Shown piece after piece: positions 26,555 to 35,053 of a stretch of DNA of 64,000 nt. Location: NCBI GenBank assembly GCA_964554105.1, contig CAZKNF010000010.1:13287-77286 (forward strand), written 5' to 3'. The position numbers were made by a program, and so were the translations under genes. The notes under the pieces are model-generated. The model saw nothing but the letters and a program-made list of their open reading frames with translations. It was not told the DNA's origin and ran no database searches. Position 1 is the stretch's first letter. Each line of letters begins with the position of its first letter. The stretch comes from CAZKNF01 sp964554105 (GTDB taxonomy: Bacteria; Bacteroidota; Rhodothermia; Rhodothermales; VXPQ01).

Positions 26555-27394
26555 CTAGCCGATATGCATCTGGAGCTCTTCGCGGCGATGCTTCTGACGA
26601 AGTTTCCGGAGCGCCTTTTCCTTGATCTGCCGGACGCGTTCACGCGTCAGGCCGAAGCGCTGGCCGATTTCTTCGAGAGTCAGCGGATGTTCGCGGCCAA
26701 TGCCGAAGTAGAGGCGTGTAATCTCGGCTTCTCGGGGATGCAAGAGGCTGAGGGCGCGTTCGATGTCGATCTTGACCGATTCATCGAGCAGCGGATCGTC
26801 CGGCGAGATATCCTCTTCGTCGGGCAGCACGTCGAGGAGACTATTGTCGTCGTCCTCATTGAACGGTGCGTCCATCGAGAGATGGCGGCCGGTATGCTGC
26901 ATCGCCTCGCGCACTTTTTCGACATCGATCTCCAGCTCTTTGGCCAGCTCTTCGATGTTCGGTGCGCGTTCGTGCGCCTGCGCAAGTTTCGCGCTAGTCT
27001 TCCGGATCTTCGAGATCGTGCCGATCCGATTCAGGGGAAGCCGTACGACGCGACTCTGCTCTGCGAGCGCCTGCAGGATCGCCTGGCGAATCCACCAGAC
27101 CGCATATGAGATGAATTTGAATCCCCGCGTCTCGTCAAAGCGCTGGGCGGCCTTGATCAAGCCGTAGTTTCCTTCATTGATCAGATCCGCGAGGGAAAGG
27201 CCCTGGCCCTGATATTTTTTTGCGACGGATACGACGAATCGAAGATTCGCGCGAGTCAGCCTGTGAAGCGCTTCCTGATCTCCCTGTTTGATGCGACGAG
27301 CGAGGTCGACTTCTTCGTCGGGAGTCAGTAGCGGGATCTGGCCGATCTCCTGGAGATACTGATCCAGCATCCGTTGCTGGCGGGGGACATACAT
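26555..27394 (-). CDS. rpoD: RNA polymerase sigma factor RpoD/SigA (short Bacteroidota type)
   Basis: A 279-residue primary-type sigma-70. Region 1.2 (LDQYLQEIGQIPLLTPDEE), region 2 (ANLRFVVSVAKKYQGQGL, then RFDETRGFKFISYAVWWIRQAI for -10 recognition), region 3 and region 4 (GLTRERVRQIKEKALRKLR, the -35 helix-turn-helix) are all present. It lacks region 1.1 and the long nonconserved insert. The size and N-terminus are typical of the housekeeping sigma factor of Bacteroidota/Rhodothermota. It would direct RNA polymerase to most promoters in the cell. It is monocistronic here. The 245-bp stretch upstream to the GH3 gene shows no other gene. Confidence 0.95.
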   Translation of the reverse strand: MYVPRQQRMLDQYLQEIGQIPLLTPDEEVDLARRIKQGDQEALHRLTRANLRFVVSVAKKYQGQGLSLADLINEGNYGLIKAAQRFDETRGFKFISYAVWWIRQAILQALAEQSRVVRLPLNRIGTISKIRKTSAKLAQAHERAPNIEELAKELEIDVEKVREAMQHTGRHLSMDAPFNEDDDNSLLDVLPDEEDISPDDPLLDESVKIDIERALSLLHPREAEITRLYFGIGREHPLTLEEIGQRFGLTRERVRQIKEKALRKLRQKHRREELQMHIG

Positions 27395-27639
27395 AGGCCA
27401 ATCAGCGGTTTAGGGGTGGTTGTAGCGGTTTTGCGAGATGGGGAGTTGGTCTGCTTTAGAATGTCCGAAGCCGAAACCTATCCGGGCCGTGGTGGACGAT
27501 TGTACTGCTGCCAGAGAATCAACTGCTTGAAAAACACGCAAGCCGCCAGTCAACAGGTCGCCAGGAGCTCGTAAGGTCCGGCGAAGATCCACGTTTCACG
27601 AAAGACGTTGTTCCGGCTGGTCCCGTAATTCGGCTCCCG

Positions 27640-29214
27640 TTATGAAGAAACTGAGCCGGGTTTTGTTTCAACGAACGCCAAAACACCGTCGGCTATCTCG
27701 CGCTCTTCGCTCATCCGCGGCATCTTTGTCTGTCCGCTGATTCGTCCCTTCGTGCTTTTGAGCCAGGCGTAAAACGTCCCGCGCGGAAGTGAGAGGATGT
27801 CGGGCCGATCGAACGAACGCGCCTCACGTCGAATCTGATAATGCCGGTTGACCTCGGATAGATATTCGTCAATCGCTCCGGCGAAATCATCCAAACCGGG
27901 CGGCTCATCCTCGAACTCTATCAACCATTGGTGGGATGGCGGCCTGCTGCGTTCGAGCGGCCGTGGTGCCAGATGAAAGTCCCGCACCCGGGCGCCGGTC
28001 CGCTCGCACGCGAACGCGAGCGCACCTCGAGCTTCCTCCCCGAAAACCGCCTCACCGTATTTATCCAACATCTCACTCGTTCTTCCGGCAACCAATATCT
28101 TGTGTGGATCTACGGAACTGAAGCGCACCACGTCACCGACTGCATATCCCCACAGTCCACTGCACGTACTCACGAACAGTCCGTACCGAACGTTCGGCTC
28201 CACGTCGGCGATCGTGAAGCGGCGGGCGTTTGGATCATCCAGCTCATCCTTTCGCACGAACTCGAAAAAGACGCCGTTGTCGAGGTGCAGAAGCATCGAA
28301 GGGTCGTTCATCTCGGATTGAAATGAAAAGAAGCCCTCCGAAGCCCCGTACGTCTCGAGGAAATGCAGGTCAGGTAGTCCGATCGTTTCCTGCAGCAGAT
28401 CGCGATACGAGCTCAGCGCCACGCCGCCCGATATGAAGAGCTGCAGGTTCGGCCACAGCTCGCCCACTGTCGAGACACTGCGAGTGTTGCGATCGTTGTG
28501 GACCTGCATCAGCTCACGGAAGAAGGCGAGCGCCCAGGTCGGCGCCATGATCACCGATCGCACGTTCATATCCACCGTCCGCTCGGCGATCGTACGCAGT
28601 TTTTGCTCCCAATTCGGGAGAAATGCGACCTCGTTCGGGACGGCCTGGAGAACGTATTTGAAGAACGCGGGAGCGAACTCCGCCTGGAGCCCGCTTACTT
28701 CGCCCACGAGCGTACCAGGGTACGCGGCATCCTCCTCGATGCGACCCGGCAGCGAGAGATGCTTGCCCATCAGATAGGCCGTGTTGCCGGTACGATTGAG
28801 ATAGGAGAATCCGACCGCGACGCTGAACGATCGATTCTTTTTCAGCATCTCGCGACTCACCGGGATGATTTTTCCGGCAGAAGCCGTGCCGCTCGATACG
28901 GCAAAGTGTTTGAATCCACCCGGCCAGATGATATCCTCCTCACCCCGGCGGATGCGTTCTACGTCGCCGCGCAGGGCTTCATAGTCGTGGAGCGGCACCC
29001 GATCTTGATATGCTGAGACGACGTCACGAGCAGCGGCAATCTCGCGGAAGCCGAGCCGCCGGCCCCATTCCGTGTCCGAAGCACGTTCGAGGAGATCGCG
29101 CAGCAAGCGCTCCTGCGTTCCGACCGGGTCGGACGTGAACGCGCCGATGCGCCGAAGCGGAGGCAGACGGAGCCCGCCGATTGCTCTCGCTGTGAGTTCG
29201 TGCAGATGAACCAT
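27640..29214 (-). CDS. GH3-family acyl-acid amido synthetase
   Basis: A 524-residue member of the GH3 auxin-responsive-promoter family, adenylating enzymes of the ANL-like superfamily. Landmarks are the ATP-binding serine/threonine loop SSGTASAGKIIPVS, ETYGASEGFF and GYAVGDVVRF. Plant GH3 enzymes couple amino acids to acyl acids such as indole acetate; bacterial versions are common in Bacteroidota, with unknown substrates. The start ATG 29214 gives the usual N-terminus; the frame continues upstream through the 100-N gap but those codons are unreliable. The gene is divergent from folP. No partner enzyme hints at the acyl substrate. Confidence 0.88.
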   Translation of the reverse strand: MVHLHELTARAIGGLRLPPLRRIGAFTSDPVGTQERLLRDLLERASDTEWGRRLGFREIAAARDVVSAYQDRVPLHDYEALRGDVERIRRGEEDIIWPGGFKHFAVSSGTASAGKIIPVSREMLKKNRSFSVAVGFSYLNRTGNTAYLMGKHLSLPGRIEEDAAYPGTLVGEVSGLQAEFAPAFFKYVLQAVPNEVAFLPNWEQKLRTIAERTVDMNVRSVIMAPTWALAFFRELMQVHNDRNTRSVSTVGELWPNLQLFISGGVALSSYRDLLQETIGLPDLHFLETYGASEGFFSFQSEMNDPSMLLHLDNGVFFEFVRKDELDDPNARRFTIADVEPNVRYGLFVSTCSGLWGYAVGDVVRFSSVDPHKILVAGRTSEMLDKYGEAVFGEEARGALAFACERTGARVRDFHLAPRPLERSRPPSHQWLIEFEDEPPGLDDFAGAIDEYLSEVNRHYQIRREARSFDRPDILSLPRGTFYAWLKSTKGRISGQTKMPRMSEEREIADGVLAFVETKPGSVSS

Positions 29215-29252
29215 GATGATGGGATCTTTTCGGAGTACTCGTTGGCGAATGC

Positions 29253-29352
29253 NNNNNNNNNNNNNNNNNNNNNNNNNNNNNNNNNNNNNNNNNNNNNNNN
29301 NNNNNNNNNNNNNNNNNNNNNNNNNNNNNNNNNNNNNNNNNNNNNNNNNNNN
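29253..29352. other. Assembly gap (100 N)
   Basis: 100 N in the divergent region between the GH3-family gene and folP. Promoters for both may be affected. No heptamer repeat is visible at its edges. Confidence 0.99.
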
Positions 29353-29489
29353 ACCGGCGAATCTATCTTGATTCGTGCGAACCGAAGCTCTCGTCGTGCA
29401 CGAGCGTAAAATGCAAATGCAATGGTAGAATAGGGACGCTGCGCCGGCGTAGAATAAGAATGCGCACGCGATGAATGTAAGCACGACAC

Positions 29490-30413
29490 ATGCAGCCTGA
29501 TAACAGTACGCTCACCGATTTCGATCCTGCCTCCTTCGTTCTGGACTGCCGTGGAAGATCGCTCGATTGTCGTCCCTTCCGTGACGAGGGTGCGCACGTC
29601 ATGGGGATCCTGAACGTCACACCAGATTCCTTTTACGACGGCGGGAGGTACGTGACGATCGATGCGGCCCTTCGGCGAGCGGAGGGGATACTTGCGGAGG
29701 GTGCGCGCATCGTGGATATCGGCGGCGAATCATCTCGCCCGCGCGGCAGCGCGTACGGGGAAGGCGCTGAATCGGTCGCGGCGGACGAAGAACTGCGGCG
29801 GGTCGTACCAATTGTCGAAGGCATCGCGGATCGTATTCCGGAGCTGCTGATCTCCGTCGACACGTACAAGCCCGTAGTGGTCGACGCTGTGCTGAAAGCG
29901 GGTGCGCACATGATCAACGACGTTACCGGACTCCGCTACACGTCGGATTCCGCGAAACTAGCCGCTCGCTTTGGCGCACCGCTCATCGTCATGCATTCAC
30001 TCGGCAGGCCGGGTGAGATGCCGGCGTCTGCCGAATACGAGGACGTGGTGCGCGACGTGCGGCGATCTCTGAAGGATTCCGTCGAACGAGCACGCGCTGC
30101 CGGCGTCAAACATGTAGTCGTGGACCCCGGATTCGGCTTCGGAAAAACGCCGCGCGAGAACCTTACATTGATCCGTGAAGTGCAATCGCTCCTCGGCCTG
30201 GGACGTCCGGTGCTGATCGGCGTCTCCAGGAAGAGCACGATCGGTGCTGCTCTCAGAAGTCATTCGGAGCCGGCAGCGGTCGGTGAGCGCTTGTTCGGCT
30301 CACTCGGCGCCACGGCCGTCGCCGTTTTGCGAGGCGCATCAATCGTTCGGACGCACGACGTAGCCCCGACCGTGGAAATGCTTAGGTTAATAGGGGCGAC
30401 TTTGAATTCATGA
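29490..30413 (+). CDS. folP: Dihydropteroate synthase
   Basis: A 307-residue TIM-barrel enzyme that joins p-aminobenzoate to 7,8-dihydropterin pyrophosphate in folate synthesis. The signature VMGILNVTPDSFYDGG is near residue 40. IVDIGGESSRPRG, HMINDVTGLRY, DPGFGFGKT and GVSRKSTIG follow, covering the pterin and phosphate sites. The N-terminus is about 30 residues longer than the shortest homologues, which is common in this lineage. It is followed by the diadenylate cyclase gene on the same strand, though a 100-N gap separates them. The folP-cdaA order is typical of Bacteroidota. Confidence 0.95.
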   Translation: MQPDNSTLTDFDPASFVLDCRGRSLDCRPFRDEGAHVMGILNVTPDSFYDGGRYVTIDAALRRAEGILAEGARIVDIGGESSRPRGSAYGEGAESVAADEELRRVVPIVEGIADRIPELLISVDTYKPVVVDAVLKAGAHMINDVTGLRYTSDSAKLAARFGAPLIVMHSLGRPGEMPASAEYEDVVRDVRRSLKDSVERARAAGVKHVVVDPGFGFGKTPRENLTLIREVQSLLGLGRPVLIGVSRKSTIGAALRSHSEPAAVGERLFGSLGATAVAVLRGASIVRTHDVAPTVEMLRLIGATLNS

Positions 30414-30454
30414 TTGCTTTATCGCCAAGCCCGCCGAGGCGCACAGCACCAGAG

Positions 30455-30554
30455 NNNNNNNNNNNNNNNNNNNNNNNNNNNNNNNNNNNNNNNNNNNNNN
30501 NNNNNNNNNNNNNNNNNNNNNNNNNNNNNNNNNNNNNNNNNNNNNNNNNNNNNN
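30455..30554. other. Assembly gap (100 N) beside AACTCTGA repeats
   Basis: 100 N between folP and cdaA. On its right, CAACTCTGA occurs twice (about 30561-30569 and 30575-30583). The core is shared with the CTGAACT array at 7212-7349, so the break may again be caused by a tandem repeat. Confidence 0.97.
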
Positions 30555-30598
30555 TAATGTCAACTCTGATTTTCCAACTCTGAGCCTCAGACAAACGA

Positions 30599-31399
30599 GT
30601 GCAAATATTCGACTGGATCATTCCTATCAGAGTCGTCGATCTCCTCGAGATCGCGATTGTGGCTTACATCCTGTACAAGCTTTACCGGTTCATGCAAGGC
30701 ACGATCGCCGTGCAGATCTTCCTCGGCTTGTTGGCTCTGTATGCCATGCAGGCTGTGGTCACGGCTGTCGACATGACGATGCTGCCGGCCCTCTTTTCGT
30801 CCATCGGAGAAGTGTTCGTGCTGGCGATCATCATCCTGTTCCAGCCGGAGATCCGACGCGTATTGCTGCTGCTCGGTCAGAATCCGCTGGTGCGGCGTTT
30901 CGTCACCTCATCGGCACAGGACGATGTGCTCTCAGAGGTTACGACGGCCGTCGCTGAGATGAGCAGTGAGCGCATCGGTGCGCTCATCGCCTTCGAGCGT
31001 TCTTCGGGGCTCCGAAACTACGTAGAGACCGGATCGCGGATTCAGGCGGCGGTCACCAGCGACCTCCTCATCACTATATTCTACGGCCAGAATCCGCTTC
31101 ATGACGGCGCCGTCATCATCGCGAATCGCCGCATCGAAGCGGCTCGCTGCATTTTACCGGTATCCACCAGCATGCGATTGAGCCCGCATCTCGGACTTCG
31201 GCACCGTGCGGCCGTCGGACTCACAGAACAGTCCGATGCCTTTGTCGTGGTGGTTTCGGAAGAAACCGGCGATATTTCGGTCTCTTTTGACGGCAATCTC
31301 ATCTCAAAGCTGTCGGTCAGCGATCTCCGCCGCCATCTTCGTGATGCGTTCACCACGGAGGCCTCGGAGGCCGGCGAACTGGCTTCGGCCGATGCCTGA
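30599..31399 (+). CDS. cdaA: Diadenylate cyclase CdaA
   Basis: A 266-residue membrane-bound c-di-AMP synthase. Three hydrophobic helices (about residues 12-90) precede the DAC domain, which holds D169-G170-A171 (LHDGAVII) and R201-H202-R203 (GLRHRAAVG), the catalytic and nucleotide-binding motifs. It condenses two ATP into c-di-AMP, which controls potassium and osmolyte balance and cell-wall homeostasis. The start is GTG at 30599, placed right before the first helix. It lies downstream of folP and is followed 14 bp later by pcm. No CdaR-like regulator gene adjoins it, as is usual outside Firmicutes. Confidence 0.94.
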   Translation: MQIFDWIIPIRVVDLLEIAIVAYILYKLYRFMQGTIAVQIFLGLLALYAMQAVVTAVDMTMLPALFSSIGEVFVLAIIILFQPEIRRVLLLLGQNPLVRRFVTSSAQDDVLSEVTTAVAEMSSERIGALIAFERSSGLRNYVETGSRIQAAVTSDLLITIFYGQNPLHDGAVIIANRRIEAARCILPVSTSMRLSPHLGLRHRAAVGLTEQSDAFVVVVSEETGDISVSFDGNLISKLSVSDLRRHLRDAFTTEASEAGELASADA

Positions 31400-31413
31400 C
31401 AGCAGCACCCAGG

Positions 31414-32103
31414 ATGCAGTTCCATGCCATGCAAGAAACCCGAAAGTATCAGCGCCAGCGTAACCGGCTCGTGGATCTGCTCCGCGAAAACGGCATCGAT
31501 GACGACCGCGTTCTCAGTGCCGTAGCCGCCGTTCCGCGCCATGCGTTCGTCGAGCCGGCCTTGCGAAGCCGGTCCTACGAAGACGAGGCGCTGCCTATCG
31601 GGATGAATCAGACGATTTCGCAGCCATTCACCGTCGCGTATCAAACGATGCTCCTCCAACCGAACCGGGGCGACCGCGTCCTCGAGGTTGGCACGGGGAG
31701 CGGGTATCAGGCGGCGGTTTTGTCCGAGATGGGCGCTCGCGTGTTTTCGATAGAGCGACACAAGCCGCTGCTGGACCGCACGCGCCGAATTCTGGAGAGC
31801 CTCGGATACCGCGTCGTGCTCAAGCACGGCGACGGCACGCTCGGCTGGCCCGGCTTCGCTCCGTTCGACGGCATTGTAGTGACCGCCGGCGCCTCTGATG
31901 TTCCGGAGCCGCTGCTCGAGCAGCTCCGAATCGAAGGCGACGATGACAGGCCGGCCGGACGCCTCGTCATCCCGATCGGTGATTCACGCGGACAGAAAAT
32001 GAACCTGATCCGTCGAGTCGGAGAGCAGAACTACGATCGTGTCGAGAAGCACATCTTCCGCTTCGTGCCCCTCATAGGCAAGGGGGGCGGGGCTATGGAG
32101 TAA
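31414..32103 (+). CDS. pcm: Protein-L-isoaspartate O-methyltransferase
   Basis: A 229-residue SAM-dependent repair methyltransferase. Landmarks are ALPIGMNQTISQP, the SAM loop VLEVGTGSGYQAAVL, HGDGTLGWP and a C-terminal beta strand region. It methylates abnormal L-isoaspartyl residues in damaged proteins so that they can revert to aspartate. It starts 14 bp after cdaA and is probably co-transcribed. An ATG 15 bp further in is an alternative start. The length is normal for the family. Confidence 0.95.
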   Translation: MQFHAMQETRKYQRQRNRLVDLLRENGIDDDRVLSAVAAVPRHAFVEPALRSRSYEDEALPIGMNQTISQPFTVAYQTMLLQPNRGDRVLEVGTGSGYQAAVLSEMGARVFSIERHKPLLDRTRRILESLGYRVVLKHGDGTLGWPGFAPFDGIVVTAGASDVPEPLLEQLRIEGDDDRPAGRLVIPIGDSRGQKMNLIRRVGEQNYDRVEKHIFRFVPLIGKGGGAME

Positions 32104-32178
32104 GACGCCCGAACCTGCTCGGCCTTGCCTGCTGGACGGGCGTCCCTGGCCGCCTTCAGACTCCTCGACGCAAGCGGT

Positions 32179-32682
32179 TCAGTCTCGCAGTCGCGGGTCG
32201 TCGTCGCTGTTGATATAATTGATTTCCCACGGCCCCATGGACGTGAGCTGGATGACGGTTTCACCCTCAGCCATCGCGAAGTGCCGCATTTCCGGCGGCA
32301 TGGCCAGGTAGCTTCCTGGTTCGAAAGAGTCAGCGGCAGCTCGATCCGCAACTTCGCCCGGCCCCAGGAGAAACGTCCCGGAAAGAACGCTCACGCGCTC
32401 TACTTCGGGGTGCCAGTGCGGCGCTATCTGAAATCCATCAGGCATTTTTATCCGCAGTGTGAAAATGCCTGCCTCACCGGGGTTGCCCTCCAGTACGGCG
32501 AATTCTGCTCCATTTTCGAGTGAGGGAGGACCCGGCTGCCAGTCGACGTCCGCCGGCTGATACGTCAGATGATCCTGCGCGGTACTCTGAGCCGCCACCG
32601 GCGACCAACACCACACCATGAAAACTGCCGCAATGAACACCGCAGCGGTGCCTGGAATCGTATATGTTGATTGAAAAGTCAT
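32179..32682 (-). CDS. Exported cupin-domain protein
   Basis: A 167-residue protein with a signal peptide (TIPGTAAVFIAAVFMVWCWSPVAA) followed by one cupin fold. Cupin motif 1 is seen as HWHPEVERVSVLSG (two histidines and a glutamate as metal ligands). Motif 2 is PPEMRHFAMAEG, giving the last histidine. The role is unknown: a metal-binding periplasmic cupin, possibly an enzyme or a sugar-binding protein. It is divergent from the inositol operon regulator, but nothing ties it to inositol metabolism directly. Confidence 0.8.
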   Translation of the reverse strand: MTFQSTYTIPGTAAVFIAAVFMVWCWSPVAAQSTAQDHLTYQPADVDWQPGPPSLENGAEFAVLEGNPGEAGIFTLRIKMPDGFQIAPHWHPEVERVSVLSGTFLLGPGEVADRAAADSFEPGSYLAMPPEMRHFAMAEGETVIQLTSMGPWEINYINSDDDPRLRD

Positions 32683-32804
32683 AACGTCAACCTCCTTTAT
32701 GTTTGCGTCTGTGCGTTCGTTGATGGCTCTATTCTAACGACCCGTTCTTCCGACGATCTTCCGTTCTTCTTCCGGACCGCTAGACAGAATTGCGCGTGCG
32801 GTAC

Positions 32805-32849
32805 TTGATCGAGGTTCATTAATCCCGTATCGTCGTGCACACGTGTGCA
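32805..32849 (+). promoter_or_regulatory. Inositol operon promoter and palindromic operator
   Basis: TTGATC (32805-32810), 17 bp and TATCGT (32828-32833) look like a moderate sigma-70 promoter. Immediately downstream, at the expected transcription start, is the perfect 14-bp palindrome TGCACACGTGTGCA (32836-32849). It has a central CpG, as in most LacI-family operators. A repressor bound there would block the start site. The LacI-type regulator gene begins 108 bp downstream, so autoregulation and control of the whole iol operon are likely. The promoter match is modest; the palindrome is exact. Confidence 0.6.
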
Positions 32850-32957
32850 ATTACACAAAAGCGCGTACCGCCAGGACGAAGCGACGAATCGTTGCCTCGG
32901 CCGTGATGGTTGCGTCAATCGACCGCTGTCCCTCGTTTCTAATGATTCAGCGATATC

Positions 32958-33995
32958 GTGGCCAGTAACCGCGTATCGATCAAGGACATCGCAACCGCGG
33001 CAGGTGTATCTCATCCGACCGTTTCGCGGGCGCTCAACGACAGTTCGCTGGTCAGCAGGACTACGAGAGAGCGGATCCAGCGCCTGGCCGGGGAGATGGG
33101 CTACACTCCAGACGCCGTCGCCCAGAGCCTGCAGACGCGCCGGACCCACATCATCGGCCTGGTCGTGACTTCTATCGACGATCCGTTTTTTGCGGATGTA
33201 GTCAGGGGCGCCGAAGGGGAAGCACGTCCGGCGGGATTCAGCGTCTTCTTGAACTCGTCGCATAACGACGCGGATCAAGAGATCCAGGTAATCGAGACAT
33301 TTCATCGCCAGCGCGTCGACGGCATCCTCGTGGCTTCTTCGCGCATAGGATCCAACCACATCGACTACCTGGCGCGCATCCGCGTACCGGTCGTCCTGGT
33401 TAACAGCGAGGCCGAGGGAGAATATGACTTCCTCCACTCGATCGCCGTTGACGACCGCGCTGGAGCACGGCAAGCGGTCGAACATCTGCTAGAGCTGGGG
33501 CATCGGCACATTGGATATGTCGGACTCGGCAACCGGCCGAAATCCAACGCCCGGCGCCTCCGCGGTTATCACGACGCACTCCATGCCGCTGGAATTCAGC
33601 CGGGCAAGGAGTGGGTCCACGTGATCGAGCCTGTTCCGACGATCGACGACGGCGACGTCGCAGCGGGGGAGAAAGTCACGGAGCGGCTCCTCCGCACCGA
33701 TGTCTCGGCAATTTTCTGCTACAACGATATGGTCGCCGTCGGCGCACTCCTCGCCTGCCGCCGTGCAGGTAGGTCCGTGCCCGACGCCCTCAGCATAATC
33801 GGCTTCGACGATATAAACGTGGCACGATACGTCTGCCCTCCTCTGAGCACGGTCGTGCAGCCGAAGCGCCAGATGGGAGCAATGGCCATGCGGATGCTCA
33901 TCGACCTGATCGATTCCAAACCGGTCATCAATCAAGTGCTGGAGCCGGCCCTAATCTCGCGCGAAAGTACATCACGTATCAACGGCGCCCCATGA
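32958..33995 (+). CDS. LacI-family transcriptional regulator of the inositol operon
   Basis: A 345-residue repressor. The N-terminal helix-turn-helix and hinge (VSIKDIATAAGVSHPTVSRAL, then YTPDAVAQSL) are followed by a periplasmic-binding-protein-like effector domain (IIGLVV near residue 63; SIIGFDDINVARYVCPPLSTV near the end). The start is GTG 32958, the only start fitting the conserved N-terminus. It is the first gene of a ten-gene run and overlaps iolG by four bases (ATGA), so regulator and enzymes are translationally coupled. The likely effector is an inositol or an inositol-pathway intermediate, inferred from context. Confidence 0.93.
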   Translation: MASNRVSIKDIATAAGVSHPTVSRALNDSSLVSRTTRERIQRLAGEMGYTPDAVAQSLQTRRTHIIGLVVTSIDDPFFADVVRGAEGEARPAGFSVFLNSSHNDADQEIQVIETFHRQRVDGILVASSRIGSNHIDYLARIRVPVVLVNSEAEGEYDFLHSIAVDDRAGARQAVEHLLELGHRHIGYVGLGNRPKSNARRLRGYHDALHAAGIQPGKEWVHVIEPVPTIDDGDVAAGEKVTERLLRTDVSAIFCYNDMVAVGALLACRRAGRSVPDALSIIGFDDINVARYVCPPLSTVVQPKRQMGAMAMRMLIDLIDSKPVINQVLEPALISRESTSRINGAP

Positions 33996-35053
33996 TGGAC
34001 GACCTCAACATTGCCGTCATTGGTCTCGCCCGCATGGGAAGGATTCATGCGCGTTCGATCGACGATCTGGAAGGCGCACGCCTCTTCGCCGTGGCAACGA
34101 CGTCGCTTGCCAGCGAGGTCCATTTTCTGGCGGACTACGATGTACCGCACGTATTCGACGATGCTCGAGATGCGTTCGCGCTTGAAGAGGTCGATGCCGT
34201 AGTGATCGCCACGCCAACCGACACGCACAGAGACCTGGTAATTGCCGCGGCGGAGGCAGGGAAGGCGATCTTCTGCGAAAAGCCGCTCGCGCTCTCGCTG
34301 GACGACACCCACCGGATGCTCGAAGCCGTCGAGCGTGCCGCCGTTCCCCTGCAGGTGGGCTTCATGCGCCGGTATGACCCACAGTATATTCGGGCAAAGG
34401 CGGCCATCGAGGCCGGCGACATCGGCCGGCCGGTGACGTTCAAAAGCGTAGGCCGCGATCCATCTTGTCCGCACGTGGAGTTCGCCAACCCCGCCCGGAG
34501 CGGCGGTCTGATCGTCGACATGGCCATCCATGACATGGATCTGGCCCGCTGGCTTATGGGTGTCGAAATCGAGCGGGTGACGGCGGAGGGAACGGTAATG
34601 GTCTGCAGCGATCTCCGCGCCGCAGGCGATATCGATAATGCCGTGATCAATCTTAGATTCGAAAGCGGCGCTATCGGCAACGTAGAAGTCAGTCGAAACG
34701 CGTTCTATGGATACGACATTCGGACGGAAGTCCTGGGTTCGAAGGCCGCCGTCAAAGTAGGGGGCGACGAATTGAACGATCGCTTGCTGCTCTCAGCGGA
34801 GCGTCCGATAGGCGGTGCGATCAGTGGGGCGGGAGATTATCTCACCAGGCGGTTTGGGACTGCATACAGGGACGAGATTCGGGATTTCCTGAGGTGCATC
34901 CGCGAGAAGCGCCAACCCACATCGAGTGGAGCCGATGCACTCGCCGCATTCGAAATCAGTCTGGCGGCGACGTATGCGGCCGAAACCGGCGAGTGCGTTT
35001 ACCTCGAAGACGTCAGGCGCGGATGGACACCTGAAGCCATGGAGCATTCGTGA
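33992..35053 (+). CDS. iolG: Inositol 2-dehydrogenase-like Gfo/Idh/MocA protein (copy 1)
   Basis: A 353-residue NAD-dependent dehydrogenase of the Gfo/Idh/MocA family. It has the Rossmann motif AVIGLARMGRIHA (first position of the usual GxG replaced by L-A), the catalytic lysine in CEKPLAL, and DMAIHDMDLARW with the aspartate and histidine of the active site. FMRRYDP matches inositol dehydrogenases. It would oxidise myo- or scyllo-inositol at carbon 2, the first pathway step. It is sandwiched between the regulator and iolB with 4-bp overlaps on both sides. A second copy ends the operon, so the two may take different stereoisomers. Confidence 0.87.
   Translation: MMDDLNIAVIGLARMGRIHARSIDDLEGARLFAVATTSLASEVHFLADYDVPHVFDDARDAFALEEVDAVVIATPTDTHRDLVIAAAEAGKAIFCEKPLALSLDDTHRMLEAVERAAVPLQVGFMRRYDPQYIRAKAAIEAGDIGRPVTFKSVGRDPSCPHVEFANPARSGGLIVDMAIHDMDLARWLMGVEIERVTAEGTVMVCSDLRAAGDIDNAVINLRFESGAIGNVEVSRNAFYGYDIRTEVLGSKAAVKVGGDELNDRLLLSAERPIGGAISGAGDYLTRRFGTAYRDEIRDFLRCIREKRQPTSSGADALAAFEISLAATYAAETGECVYLEDVRRGWTPEAMEHS

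Noticed and set aside
27630..27662. Possible terminator after the GH3 gene (CGGCTC/GAGCCG)
   Set aside because: The stem overlaps the last codons and no T-tract follows on the minus strand.
29215..29484. Upstream extension of the GH3 gene through the second N gap
   Set aside because: Unknown gap length and no conserved residues before ATG 29214.
32697..33485. 262-codon open frame on the minus strand overlapping the lacI-type gene
   Set aside because: Shadow of the regulator; no domain visible, and it would run through the promoter/operator region.
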